Positions 18,832 through 28,274 of a stretch of DNA of 46,660 nucleotides are shown one piece after another (within the stretch, counting starts at the first letter, position 1; every line of letters starts with the position of its first letter). The stretch covers positions 1-46,660 of the forward strand of contig JAISYI010000018.1 in assembly GCA_031269995.1 (NCBI GenBank). The letters run 5' to 3'. A model generated the notes under the pieces. That model was not told where the DNA came from. It saw only the letters and a list, made by a program, of their open reading frames with translations, and made no database searches. The stretch is from Holosporaceae bacterium (lineage in GTDB: Bacteria > Pseudomonadota > Alphaproteobacteria > UBA3830). The position numbers were made by a program, and so were the translations under genes.

Positions 18832-20340
18832 TTACTCGAACCAATGCTCCCGGCACTTTATTATGACCTTATCTGCGGAGTCTTTATTCAAACTTGGCAG
18901 TAGCTCCATTAATTCGTCTGCGCTAAGACCGGCCAGGTCATCCAACTTCCTTATTCCATGCTCTGCCAGGGTCAAAAAATCCGTGCTGGATAACACTCCC
19001 GACTCAACCATCCTGTCTTCTACCCCCATCCCCTTTAATTTCTCTGAATTTTCTTTGTTTTTCTTAACCAGACACTCTCTGGCACGAGATATGAGTTCTT
19101 CGGCCAAGCCTTCATCGAAGCCTTCTATAGAAGAAAGTTCCTCTTTATCTGCACTACCAAGCTCCTCCACGCTGATAAACCCCTCGGCTACCAGCAGGTG
19201 GGCGATGACCTCGTCGCAGTCCAAAGCATCCATAAATCCTTTTGAGTGGGCATGGTATTCTCGGTTACTTTTTTCCATAGCCTCTGATTCAGAAACAACG
19301 GTCACGCTCCATCCAATGAGCTGAGATGCCAAGCGAACGTTTTGTCCCCTCCGTCCTATAGCTAAACTCAGCTGGCTATCTGGCGCAAGGACCTCGAACC
19401 TACGGTTCTCCTCATCAATAACAACCCTAGAAACTTCGGCAGGAGCGAGGGCATTCACTGCAAATGTTGCTGGATCATCTGACCATAAAACAATATCTAT
19501 TTTCTCGCCCTGCAGCTCGCGAATAACCGCTTGGACACGACTTCCTCGTACTCCTACGCAGGCTCCTATGGGATCTATACCACTATCTGCTGTATAGACA
19601 GCGATCTTTGCACGGCTTCCAGGATCTCTCACCACAGATTTTATTTCGATTATGTTATCATATATCTCAGGAACTTCCTGTACAAACAGCTTGGCCAAAA
19701 ACTGTGGATGAGTTCGGGAGAGAAACACCTGCGGACCTTTCGTTTCCGCAGAAACATCTGCTATGTAGGCGCGAACTCTGTCCCCAACGCAAAAATTCTC
19801 CCTAGGAATAAGCTGGTCTCGCCGAATGACAGCTTCCGTATGCCCAACATCTAGGGTTACAGAGTTGTATTCAGCTCTCTTTACAACACCACTGATTATT
19901 TCCCCAACTCTGCCCTTAAATTCCTCATATTGTTTTTCGCGCTCGGCATCCCTTATTTTTTGCGTAATTATCTGTCGCCCAACCTGGGCTGCTACCCTTC
20001 CAAAGCTAACTGGAGGCAATCTGGTTGTCAGTACATGATCCACCTCGGCGTTTTTTTCGATTTTTTTAGCTTCTTCCAGCGAAACTTCCGTGAAAGCGTC
20101 CTCAACGACCTCCTTAACTGTAAGGCATTTAAGGATCATAACCTCGCCGCTTCGGCGATCTATACTCACACGAATGTCGTGCTCATTACCATACTTCGAT
20201 TTCGCTGCTCTTTGAATGGCGTTTTCCATAGCGTCCAGGATTTTCTCTTTTTCCAGACCTTTTTCCCGGGCGACTGCATCTGAAATTTGCAACAATTCCG
20301 GACCATAAAAACGAGAATCCGTCCATAAAGCTGTTGACAT
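18832..20340 (-). CDS. nusA: Transcription termination/antitermination factor NusA
   Basis: RNA-polymerase-binding factor for pausing, termination and rRNA antitermination. Domains in order: N-terminal RNAP-binding domain, S1 (about 130-195), two KH domains with ACVGVRGSRVQAVI and LAIGRRGQNVRLA (about 260-345), and two C-terminal acidic helix-hairpin-helix repeats. The frame also allows a GTG start at 20364, directly after the rimP stop. I prefer the ATG at 20340, because AGGAAGG lies about 11 bases upstream of it and MSTALWTDSRF matches family starts. Translation is coupled to rimP. Confidence 0.97.
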   Translation of the reverse strand: MSTALWTDSRFYGPELLQISDAVAREKGLEKEKILDAMENAIQRAAKSKYGNEHDIRVSIDRRSGEVMILKCLTVKEVVEDAFTEVSLEEAKKIEKNAEVDHVLTTRLPPVSFGRVAAQVGRQIITQKIRDAEREKQYEEFKGRVGEIISGVVKRAEYNSVTLDVGHTEAVIRRDQLIPRENFCVGDRVRAYIADVSAETKGPQVFLSRTHPQFLAKLFVQEVPEIYDNIIEIKSVVRDPGSRAKIAVYTADSGIDPIGACVGVRGSRVQAVIRELQGEKIDIVLWSDDPATFAVNALAPAEVSRVVIDEENRRFEVLAPDSQLSLAIGRRGQNVRLASQLIGWSVTVVSESEAMEKSNREYHAHSKGFMDALDCDEVIAHLLVAEGFISVEELGSADKEELSSIEGFDEGLAEELISRARECLVKKNKENSEKLKGMGVEDRMVESGVLSSTDFLTLAEHGIRKLDDLAGLSADELMELLPSLNKDSADKVIIKCREHWFE

Positions 20341-20364
20341 AATGCTCAGTACCTTCCTCTGCAC

Positions 20365-20841
20365 CTAAAATCTTTTTACCACTGCCTTCTTTATATTGCT
20401 ATGCAGCACGCCAACTTCAATGGATTCAGTATTACATTCTTCCTTCAAATAGACAACTGCATCCTGCGAATTTTGCTCCACTCTCACCAATTTCCCCCTA
20501 AATTTCCGCCTTCCATTAACAACAACGCGAGTCTCAACCTTTGCATCCCTACCACAAAAGCGCTCAAACTCACTGATTTTCCTGAGAGGGCGGTTTTCAC
20601 CAGGGGAACTAACTTCTAGATTATAGGATCCATTAATAAAATCTTCAACGTCTAGAATTGCAGAGATAAGTCGGTTGGCGTTCTCGCAATCATCCATTAG
20701 GACTGGAGAACCATCCAAGCGATCCAAATCAATCGCTATCACAGGGCATTTTCCTCCTATCACTCTGACCTGTACGATCTCATATCCCCGATAATTCATT
20801 GGTGGGTCGATGATCGATAATATTTTTTCCTCTAACTTCAT
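20365..20841 (-). CDS. rimP: Ribosome maturation factor RimP
   Basis: 30S maturation factor, 158 residues. Conserved features are the opening EEKILSIIDPPMNYRGYEIVQVRV, the LDRLDGSPVLMDDCENANRLISAILD segment, and YNLEVSSPGENRPLRKISEFERFCG, the family signature. First gene of the rimP-nusA-infB-rbfA operon. About 115 bases separate it from tRNA-Arg upstream, with an AT-rich TATAAT-like element but no convincing -35 hexamer. Confidence 0.95.
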   Translation of the reverse strand: MKLEEKILSIIDPPMNYRGYEIVQVRVIGGKCPVIAIDLDRLDGSPVLMDDCENANRLISAILDVEDFINGSYNLEVSSPGENRPLRKISEFERFCGRDAKVETRVVVNGRRKFRGKLVRVEQNSQDAVVYLKEECNTESIEVGVLHSNIKKAVVKRF

Positions 20842-20956
20842 AGATATTTCCTTTTGTAACCTTCCAAAGATCCTATTTTGAGGATTAATACAGTAAACAT
20901 TATATCAATCTTTATATTATGCATCCTCATAAACAATGGTCACTGATAACAATTTT

Positions 20957-21033
20957 TGGTGCGCCCGGAAGGATTTGAACCCTCAGCCTTCAGATCCGTA
21001 GTCTGACGCTCTATCCAATTGGGCTACGGGCGC
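20957..21033 (-). tRNA. tRNA-Arg (anticodon ACG)
   Basis: Reading the minus strand, acceptor stem GCGCCCG pairs with CGGGCGC. The D arm, the anticodon arm TCAGA-CTACGGA-TCTGA with anticodon ACG, and the T arm with GTTCAAATC are all present. The discriminator is A and the CCA end is encoded (complement of 20957-20959). ACG is read as ICG after deamination and decodes CGU/CGC/CGA. It lies 4 bases downstream of tRNA-Val. Confidence 0.97.
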
Positions 21034-21037
21034 GCAA

Positions 21038-21109
21038 TGGGTGATGACAGATTTGAACTGCCGACCTCCTCGGTGTAAACGAGATGCTCTACCGCTGAGC
21101 TAATCACCC
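21038..21109 (-). tRNA. tRNA-Val (anticodon TAC)
   Basis: Minus strand: acceptor GGGTGAT pairs with ATCACCC. D arm AGCTCAGCGGTAGAGC, anticodon loop TTTACAC with anticodon TAC, T arm GCAGTTCAAATCTGT. The discriminator is A, but the following bases are TTG, so CCA must be added post-transcriptionally, unlike in the adjacent tRNA-Arg. Confidence 0.97.
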
Positions 21110-21120
21110 TAAGCGACGCA

Positions 21121-21149
21121 AGGATACACAAGTCGCTAGGGAAGCGCAA
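21121..21149 (-). promoter_or_regulatory. Candidate sigma-70 promoter of the tRNA-Val/tRNA-Arg unit
   Basis: Minus strand: TTGCGC (-35, 21144-21149), 17-base spacer, TATCCT (-10, 21121-21126), followed by a GC-rich discriminator (TGCGTCGC) just before the tRNA-Val 5' end. GC-rich discriminators are typical of stable-RNA promoters. Read by eye only. Confidence 0.45.
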
Positions 21150-21220
21150 CGTAATCAAGAGGGAACTTCGCCCTGTGACTTGATGGCGTATTCATAAATT
21201 AATTGACGTTGTCCAGCCAC

Positions 21221-21589
21221 CTACCAATCGGAGCAAGTAAAGGTGGTTTCTCGGCATTTCCTGTCATTGCCCATCGGGGTCGGTTTAGTTATTTTGATGC
21301 GCTTTAGGATAGATTTATCATCCAAATAGCCAGAGATCTCGTCGTAGAGAAACTGAGCTACTCGTTCTATGAGATTAAATTCGATATTAGTGAGTTTCTC
21401 CTTCATATGACACAGTAGACTCCTATAGCAAACTGTTTGCGTGATCTGATCATCTTGGCAAGCCCGGTTACCATGAGGAAAACGCAGACTAATGTCTATG
21501 AAAACCATCCTTTTTGTTACTTTTTCGATTTCATCTAAACCCAGACAAATAAGAATCCCGCAGCGTTCTATATCCAATTGTCTCAGCAT
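21221..21589 (-). CDS. folB: Dihydroneopterin aldolase-family protein
   Basis: Folate-pathway enzyme (7,8-dihydroneopterin to 6-hydroxymethyl-dihydropterin) of the tunnelling-fold family; 122 residues, normal length. Residues expected for FolB are present: the N-terminal Glu in DEIEKVTKRMVFIDISL, the Tyr in DDQITQTVCYRSL, the Glu in FNLIERVAQFL and the Lys in KITKP. It is isolated, on the minus strand upstream of the tRNA pair; no other folate genes are nearby. A paralogous epimerase role cannot be excluded. Confidence 0.8.
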   Translation of the reverse strand: MLRQLDIERCGILICLGLDEIEKVTKRMVFIDISLRFPHGNRACQDDQITQTVCYRSLLCHMKEKLTNIEFNLIERVAQFLYDEISGYLDDKSILKRIKITKPTPMGNDRKCRETTFTCSDW

Positions 21590-21765
21590 TATGGAATTCC
21601 TATTTTTCTATATTTTCCTAATTTTAGCAACATAGCAGCGCTTTTCAAGTCTGCTGCAGGCATATTCTTTTCGATGCAGTTTCCTTTGATGATCTTTACC
21701 AAGGATTAACATTTTTTGGCTTTAATGACTATGTGTCGTATCGGCAGTCTTGAATTGGTATTTGG

Positions 21766-24700
21766 ATGTTGTCGCGTTTTCATAGATATCTCATTAGTTT
21801 TTTTCGCGTTTTCCTCCACGAAGCAGGAATTATCTTTAAAGTAAGGATAAAGGACGTACGCGGCTATGTGCTAGTTCTTGTCTCGATGATGATTCCTCTC
21901 CTTCTTCTCTCCATAAAATATGCAACGAAGCGCGTGGAAGTCTCTCACCAATCAACCATCAAGACCAGCGCGTCCCACGCTGTTGGGATTGCTGTTCTCG
22001 AAGCTTATAATCCTGGAAAAACCTGGGCTACACAAAGGGATAAGGTGTACTCCGCTGCTGCCCAGGCTCTCGACGATCGCGCTTTTGAGCTTAATCGTGA
22101 GGCAATCATGACAAAAGACGAACAGGCTGTGTATTACAGTGATAGGGCCCTCAGTGGTTTTAATCTCGTAAAGATGTATATGGCTCTCTCATCCTATGGG
22201 ATAAACACAAACTATAGCGGTAGCACAACTTTTTTTCGTACCATAACTTCGATAGGTACCTCTCCGATAACGACTAATTCTTTGCTATGTGACGATTTTC
22301 CCATTGAAAATATGCGTTTTACGCCATCTACTGCTGGACTTTCATTCAAGTCGTTTCAGACAACTTCTAGTACCAATACAGAATACTTTCGCGTTTACTA
22401 CGATCCTGATATTACAAGAAACAGTGAAAAACTCACCGTCTCTCTACACACTGGGGCTCAGCCAGCTGACAACTATATAAACTGCAATATCGCGTGTCTT
22501 GGCAAGAAGGTACAGGCATATGTTCCCGAGTGCAATGTGGACATAATTTTGACAGTTCCAACCAATCATGCTGCCTGTACAGCTCTAAACAACAACTCCG
22601 ACATATTGGTAGCTCCTAGCTCTGCCACATCGACCCCACTAACAGAAATCGCCCACGCTTATCAAGCATTTTTGAAGCGACATTTCATTCGCACAAGGGG
22701 AGTGGCGGTCGGAGTTATACCTTACTCTGGGAAAATATCATTGCCTCCAAATCGTGCCGGTTGGACCACTGCCATTCCTCCCATGGATACGGGTCCTGAT
22801 AAACCCTATCTCAAGCAGGCACTAGCTTATGGTACCGATGGTCAGGAAGGGGGAGATCTCATCGCAAATAGAGAGTGGGAAGTGAGCACTACTGGAGAAG
22901 AACCCTACGACTGGGGAGACTACACCGTCGGATTTCCCATCATGTTTCGTCGTGGAGCAGTGGAAAAGCATAGATCTGTGTCATATTACACAGGAAATAA
23001 TCTGCTTCTATCGATTGATGAACCGACTACCGGTGACAAAAAATTTCAACGTATGAATATGAATCCCTGCTACCTGGGACACTGCAATATCCTTACACAG
23101 ATGTGCGAGAGGACCTGTCCAACCTACATGGCAAACCCATATTTCATAACGGAACTGACCGACGATCTCCAGAAGGTGATCTATGACTTTAGCCTGATTC
23201 GGCCGATCAATGATCCTCACAACAAATCTAACTTCCTCTTTCTGGCTGTGAATTGGGCGCAGAACTTACTACAAAGCTGGACGGATCCTCCTACTTCTAG
23301 CGCCTTGGGAAATTCGAAATTCGCCCCTCCAAGCCGAAATGCGAAGAAAGCGGCAGTGATAATTATTATAAACGAGCCTGATCACTTTGAGCCAAGCGAA
23401 CTTACCTACCTTGGATTCAACAATGATGCATCAGAGATTCCAATGTTTGAGTCCGACACTATCAACTTTGGATACAATTACGGAACAGACCCCATAGCAG
23501 GAGCCAAGGGTTCCCTTGTCTTTACAACTACGCAGGGAAACGTGATCTACAATACTGAGGGAGGAGAGAATCACTACGAAACCTATGGGAGTATAACTGG
23601 AAAATTAACCTTTCCTGCTAAGGGGGTAATAAAATTGGTCGTCAAATGTGGAACTACGGCATTGCCAACTGGAGTTTGGGTAAACATGTCGGCGAATGCA
23701 GGTGCAGCTCCTAGCGATATAACTGGAGAAGGAAGATGGACGGCTCTTTGCGGGCATAACGACTACATATATGCTCTGGCAAGACGCGGAAAAATAAAAA
23801 GGATTAATCTTAAAAACTCCAACGCAGCTTGGGAAGACTATTGTCAACTCTCGGTTACGAACGATGAGAGGAGATGGTTTTCACTCTGCAGCGATGGTTC
23901 GGAGTTATATGCTATGACCAGTCAGGGAGTTGTTGTACAGGTTCCCCCAATGGCAGCAACAAGTTCTGTCAGCAGCGACGGTACAATGTCAATCGCTAAG
24001 GCTAATATTAGCGTCAGTTACGGAACCCCGAATTCGGCACTGAATGACACCAATAGTAGCGTTCATCGCTGGTTTTCTCTTTGTTACAAACCTGGAGAAA
24101 AAGCTGGAATATATGCCATGGAGACAGTAAGCGGAAGAACCGTATGGTACAATGGCTCCTCGTGGGAACTGATCGGAGGGTATGTAGGCAATACGAGCGG
24201 GAGTAATATTAATACAGAAATCACATGCGAGACCTCAAAAACCAATAGAAGTTTAGATGCGCACCATGCCTATGGCCGGGGCTGGATAATGAGTATCAGC
24301 GGATCCAACATCTACGCCCTATGGGCTGATCGACACGATGGTTTTGTTAAAAAATCCTCAGACTACGGCGTTAGTTGGACAGGATGGACTAAAAAAATCA
24401 GTAATGTCTTCAGCGACGCCCCTGGAGATTGGCTCTGCGTCTGCTGTCTGAACAACACTCTGTACGCTATGGATGAGAATGTAGGCAATCTTATGTTCTG
24501 TCCTGTCTCCTCGAATGGCGAATTATTTACGCGTTGGGCGGTATCTGCCAAGGGAGCGGCATCTGAAGGAGGCAGAGCCTGGGATACAATGTGCTCCTAT
24601 AGCAGAATGGTTGATAACGTCCTGCAAAGCGACCTATATGCGCTCAGCGCAGCTGGGAAGTTAGTAACATTTCATGTTATTCCCCCGAAGGGCAAGGTAA

Positions 24701-27700
24701 CATTCACTAACATATCAAACCTCACTGGCAACAATCAGATGAATATGGATGGAGTTAATGTTGAATCCGCAGGTACGAATGTCAATGTAGAATATACTGT
24801 GAGTAAAGAAATGCAGGGGATCTATAAGACTTTCTATATCCTACCTGAGCAGATATCGAACACACTGGATGAAAACGGTAATTACTCCGTCACTTTCAAC
24901 ATGGAGGACATCAATCTTATATCCGCCGACATCAGCAACCACAACTATGAAAAAGTCGTACCAACCTGCTCCTTCACTGATAAGAGCAAAGCGGATGCGA
25001 GAAATTCAACCAAGCAGGTTTTAACAATCCAAACAAATGTTAAGGCTCCGCTCACAATAAAAGTAAGAACCAATGAGCCAAAGGTCACATTCTACGGCGA
25101 TAATGGAGTGTCAAAGGGCGAAATGCCCGATAAGACAATAATTTTATTGCAGGATGAATTAAATGAACTTGTTGGCAAACATAATCTTGCAGTTAATAGA
25201 CTGGATATCGTGATATCTGCTAGGGCCAGCATCGAGACCATTATTTCCAACCTCTCTACTCTAATTGGCGAAACAGCTGTAAATAGTTCCACATGGGGGG
25301 ATGTTCAGGGAACGATACTCGACTCTATAACTACGCAATTTAATGACCTAAAAACCCAGGCGGATAATATAGCCCAGCAGTCAACAGACTGGGGGGAGAT
25401 CCTGTGCAAGGTGATGGCAGACATGGGTATCCTCATGGACAGTACCGTCCAAATAGTGCGTATACGAGAATTCGCAGATCTGGCTAACTCAAACCTGGCT
25501 ACGCTGGATACAGCCATCACTGAGTGTACAGCAGCAATAGATTCTGCTGCTTCTGATTCTGCGAATAACACTGCAACAGCAGAAAATTCGTGTACTGTAA
25601 CGATTGGCGAAACATCGACAACTATAACTTTAGACGAATTAAAGGCGGAAAAAACATCTTTGGAAACGGAAATTAATATTAATAGCCCCACTCTCACTCA
25701 AACCATTTCCAATAAGGCATCGGATGCAGAAGCGGCGAAGACGTCGCTCACTTCGAACATAGATAAAATCACCAAAGCAGCCGTGAAAACAGAAATGACT
25801 TCCGCTAAGAACCTATTTGACAAGGCGGTCTCCGCTGCGCAATCTAGTGGCGTAACCTACAAACGGTCAGCAGCAGAAAAACTCGCCAATGCGGTGAATG
25901 AGGCAGCAACAGCGATAAAAAACGTCGCAGATGATGTAATACCTACGCTCAATGCAGACGTCGAAATCGCTGCTAAGAATAAAGCCTCCAAGCAGGAATT
26001 AGTGGATCGTTTATCCCAGTACCCTTCTACTACAAGTGTTTCAATTGGGACCCCTGTGACAATAAGTCCATCCTCCAATACGACGTTCAAATTCGATGGG
26101 CCTCGATCTATGCATAAATTTACTAACATCTCCGAATATACCTCAACAGGTGGTCCAAATTTTGGTCATAATTTGTCAATTTATAAGGTAAAGTATAAGC
26201 TGGAGTATGCATGTATTGTCTCCGCTACCCTAAAAAATCAATTTTTAAGATGCTACGGTCACTATGGAGGTAACGCTCTGGGATCTAGAGATGGAACTAG
26301 AAAATCACTTATTCTTAATACCGATGGACACATTGCTAGTAACGGTAGCATTCTAACAACTGTCGAGCATTCGAATTGCGAAACATACGTGGATCCCTGT
26401 ATTCAATTAGATGGCAATGGATCCAGCACTTTTGGAGCCATCGACGACGGCAAATGGAACTGGGGAAGCGTGAGTGGTGGCCGGTATGCTCAAGTAAAGG
26501 CCTATAACTTTCATCCGGCCTGCTGGGGCGTTCAAAGAGCCTATTTTCTCTTTACCTGTGCAGGAACTCCATCTCCCATTGCTGGGGATAATACTTTTAC
26601 TATGCCCAATAAGCAGGGTAACTGGACGGTAGTTGGAAAGATACGTAATGGTGGAGCAATATCACTTGTGGAATCAATTGCGGATGCGTTTAGTATTACG
26701 GCCTACGCTTCAGCTATGAACAGCATTGGGCTGGCAAACTTTACTAATACGGCACCTCCTAACGTAGATAGCTACGGCGGTTACGCCATTATATACGCTG
26801 ATAACCGCTATAATACGGTATGGCTTGGTGTAGAAAGTCCCCATTCAAACAAGATCGTAGTATTTACAGGGCGATTGAGGGGACAGGGGCAGGTAAGCGG
26901 AACAGAAGATTACCTTAGAGATTGCAATGCAGATTGCGGTGGTCTTTGGGGTATTAGTACTTCTCCTAGCAAGATGACAAATTGCCGAAACTGTTGCCCA
27001 GGCGGAGAAATTGATGGAGGAATAGACAGATATTTCTATAGCCCAGGGGATTGTCGATGCATGAGAACGTGCTGGCGCAAAAAAGTTGGTTATTTCGCCT
27101 ATGACCTCAACAACTTCTTTTTTGTAAATTATGATCTAAAATCCTATGATAAGGCCGCCACCAAGGATGGCATAATCAAAAACCAATATATCGGCTCCCT
27201 AAAGTCCGCCAACTACGATTGGCTTTGCTTCTGCGGCGACGGGGAACTGTCCGTTTCCGTTGCTTCGACAGCCTTAGGCACATTGTATTATACTGATCAT
27301 CTCGGCGTAGCCAAATCCAGTGGTTACATCGATTACAACTGGGAAACGGTTGAGATTTCTCCTGCAACGCACCAATACGTAGCGCAGGGGGATGGAACCT
27401 TCCTCATAAATCTGGAACTAACCGGGCTTCAGGCAAGTGAGCCGACCATGAAGGACTGCACTCCTGTATGGCGTTTCCAGCACCCGAACATCCAGAGTGA
27501 TGGCCTGAAAAACGTGAGGATCGTCGATTTTAACAAAAATGATAACAGCAAAGCGAAAGCGTATGGGTCAGTGGTATTCGGAGAAAACAGCGGCGGATCC
27601 CTCACTATCAATAATGGCCACGAATACAAGGATTGGCAGCATCTAAAATATTGGACTGCCAACTCAGAAGATAATAATATGTATCGGACCGACAGTGTTC

Positions 27701-28272
27701 CAGGTGATTACTTTATGCATCTGTTCAACTATGATGGAGGAATACCATCCGTACGATGGGACCTTGGTACAGTCTCTGCAGATTTTGGAGTGTATAACAC
27801 TTCTTACATATTCTTCGGGTTTCACCGAGTTTTTTTCCCGATGGCATATCAGAAAACTAATGTCAACTATACCAGTTTCACGATTACCAATAGCCCAGCA
27901 GGTCTCTTCCTTGGAGGCTTCACCGTGCCTATCAATCAGGTACTTGTTAACAACGGATGCCAAGATGCGGCTAGTAACAACGATATCGCTCCCCCCTCAG
28001 CGGCTTCAAACACGCCGAACGCAGCAGTGGCAGCGGTGTCCACTGCTGCCGCTACGCAACTAAAGGCCACCACTACATCAAACAACACTCGGATCTACCT
28101 TATCAAGTATAGAACTAATGAAAGCAGCGCACTCGACACCACTCTTACGGACTCTGCCAAGGTCTACTCCGTCACCAATGAAGCATCACTCAAAGAAACG
28201 TTAGATATTATTGCCAGCGATATCAAATCATTCGCCGGCTACACTCCCGCCCACGTGAAGGAGGCAATCTAA
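21766..28272 (+). CDS. Giant TadG-like protein: VWA domain split by a ~1500-residue insert with a repeat domain, coiled coil and Cys-rich region
   Basis: 2168 residues. The N terminus is TadE/TadG-like: basic start, then a membrane segment RGYVLVLVSMMIPLLLLSI (32-50) and an Ala-rich helix. Residues 258-328 read as the first half of a TadG VWA domain, ending GVAVGVIPYSGKISLPP, but the DxSxS metal motif is replaced by TVPTNH. AAVIIIINEP (528-537) fits a central VWA strand. The VWA end reappears only at 2095-2155 (TRIYLIKYRT; LKETLDIIASDI). Between them lie six repeats of W-x-x-x-C followed by IYAL/LYAM and a Gly turn (657-970, beta-propeller-like), an Ala/Ser/Thr-rich coiled coil (1125-1410), and a Cys cluster (1720-1771, ten Cys). 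Probably a surface or pilus-associated adhesin; that role is inferred. No clear Shine-Dalgarno. Confidence 0.7.
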   Translation: MLSRFHRYLISFFRVFLHEAGIIFKVRIKDVRGYVLVLVSMMIPLLLLSIKYATKRVEVSHQSTIKTSASHAVGIAVLEAYNPGKTWATQRDKVYSAAAQALDDRAFELNREAIMTKDEQAVYYSDRALSGFNLVKMYMALSSYGINTNYSGSTTFFRTITSIGTSPITTNSLLCDDFPIENMRFTPSTAGLSFKSFQTTSSTNTEYFRVYYDPDITRNSEKLTVSLHTGAQPADNYINCNIACLGKKVQAYVPECNVDIILTVPTNHAACTALNNNSDILVAPSSATSTPLTEIAHAYQAFLKRHFIRTRGVAVGVIPYSGKISLPPNRAGWTTAIPPMDTGPDKPYLKQALAYGTDGQEGGDLIANREWEVSTTGEEPYDWGDYTVGFPIMFRRGAVEKHRSVSYYTGNNLLLSIDEPTTGDKKFQRMNMNPCYLGHCNILTQMCERTCPTYMANPYFITELTDDLQKVIYDFSLIRPINDPHNKSNFLFLAVNWAQNLLQSWTDPPTSSALGNSKFAPPSRNAKKAAVIIIINEPDHFEPSELTYLGFNNDASEIPMFESDTINFGYNYGTDPIAGAKGSLVFTTTQGNVIYNTEGGENHYETYGSITGKLTFPAKGVIKLVVKCGTTALPTGVWVNMSANAGAAPSDITGEGRWTALCGHNDYIYALARRGKIKRINLKNSNAAWEDYCQLSVTNDERRWFSLCSDGSELYAMTSQGVVVQVPPMAATSSVSSDGTMSIAKANISVSYGTPNSALNDTNSSVHRWFSLCYKPGEKAGIYAMETVSGRTVWYNGSSWELIGGYVGNTSGSNINTEITCETSKTNRSLDAHHAYGRGWIMSISGSNIYALWADRHDGFVKKSSDYGVSWTGWTKKISNVFSDAPGDWLCVCCLNNTLYAMDENVGNLMFCPVSSNGELFTRWAVSAKGAASEGGRAWDTMCSYSRMVDNVLQSDLYALSAAGKLVTFHVIPPKGKVTFTNISNLTGNNQMNMDGVNVESAGTNVNVEYTVSKEMQGIYKTFYILPEQISNTLDENGNYSVTFNMEDINLISADISNHNYEKVVPTCSFTDKSKADARNSTKQVLTIQTNVKAPLTIKVRTNEPKVTFYGDNGVSKGEMPDKTIILLQDELNELVGKHNLAVNRLDIVISARASIETIISNLSTLIGETAVNSSTWGDVQGTILDSITTQFNDLKTQADNIAQQSTDWGEILCKVMADMGILMDSTVQIVRIREFADLANSNLATLDTAITECTAAIDSAASDSANNTATAENSCTVTIGETSTTITLDELKAEKTSLETEININSPTLTQTISNKASDAEAAKTSLTSNIDKITKAAVKTEMTSAKNLFDKAVSAAQSSGVTYKRSAAEKLANAVNEAATAIKNVADDVIPTLNADVEIAAKNKASKQELVDRLSQYPSTTSVSIGTPVTISPSSNTTFKFDGPRSMHKFTNISEYTSTGGPNFGHNLSIYKVKYKLEYACIVSATLKNQFLRCYGHYGGNALGSRDGTRKSLILNTDGHIASNGSILTTVEHSNCETYVDPCIQLDGNGSSTFGAIDDGKWNWGSVSGGRYAQVKAYNFHPACWGVQRAYFLFTCAGTPSPIAGDNTFTMPNKQGNWTVVGKIRNGGAISLVESIADAFSITAYASAMNSIGLANFTNTAPPNVDSYGGYAIIYADNRYNTVWLGVESPHSNKIVVFTGRLRGQGQVSGTEDYLRDCNADCGGLWGISTSPSKMTNCRNCCPGGEIDGGIDRYFYSPGDCRCMRTCWRKKVGYFAYDLNNFFFVNYDLKSYDKAATKDGIIKNQYIGSLKSANYDWLCFCGDGELSVSVASTALGTLYYTDHLGVAKSSGYIDYNWETVEISPATHQYVAQGDGTFLINLELTGLQASEPTMKDCTPVWRFQHPNIQSDGLKNVRIVDFNKNDNSKAKAYGSVVFGENSGGSLTINNGHEYKDWQHLKYWTANSEDNNMYRTDSVPGDYFMHLFNYDGGIPSVRWDLGTVSADFGVYNTSYIFFGFHRVFFPMAYQKTNVNYTSFTITNSPAGLFLGGFTVPINQVLVNNGCQDAASNNDIAPPSAASNTPNAAVAAVSTAAATQLKATTTSNNTRIYLIKYRTNESSALDTTLTDSAKVYSVTNEASLKETLDIIASDIKSFAGYTPAHVKEAI

Positions 28273-28274
28273 GC

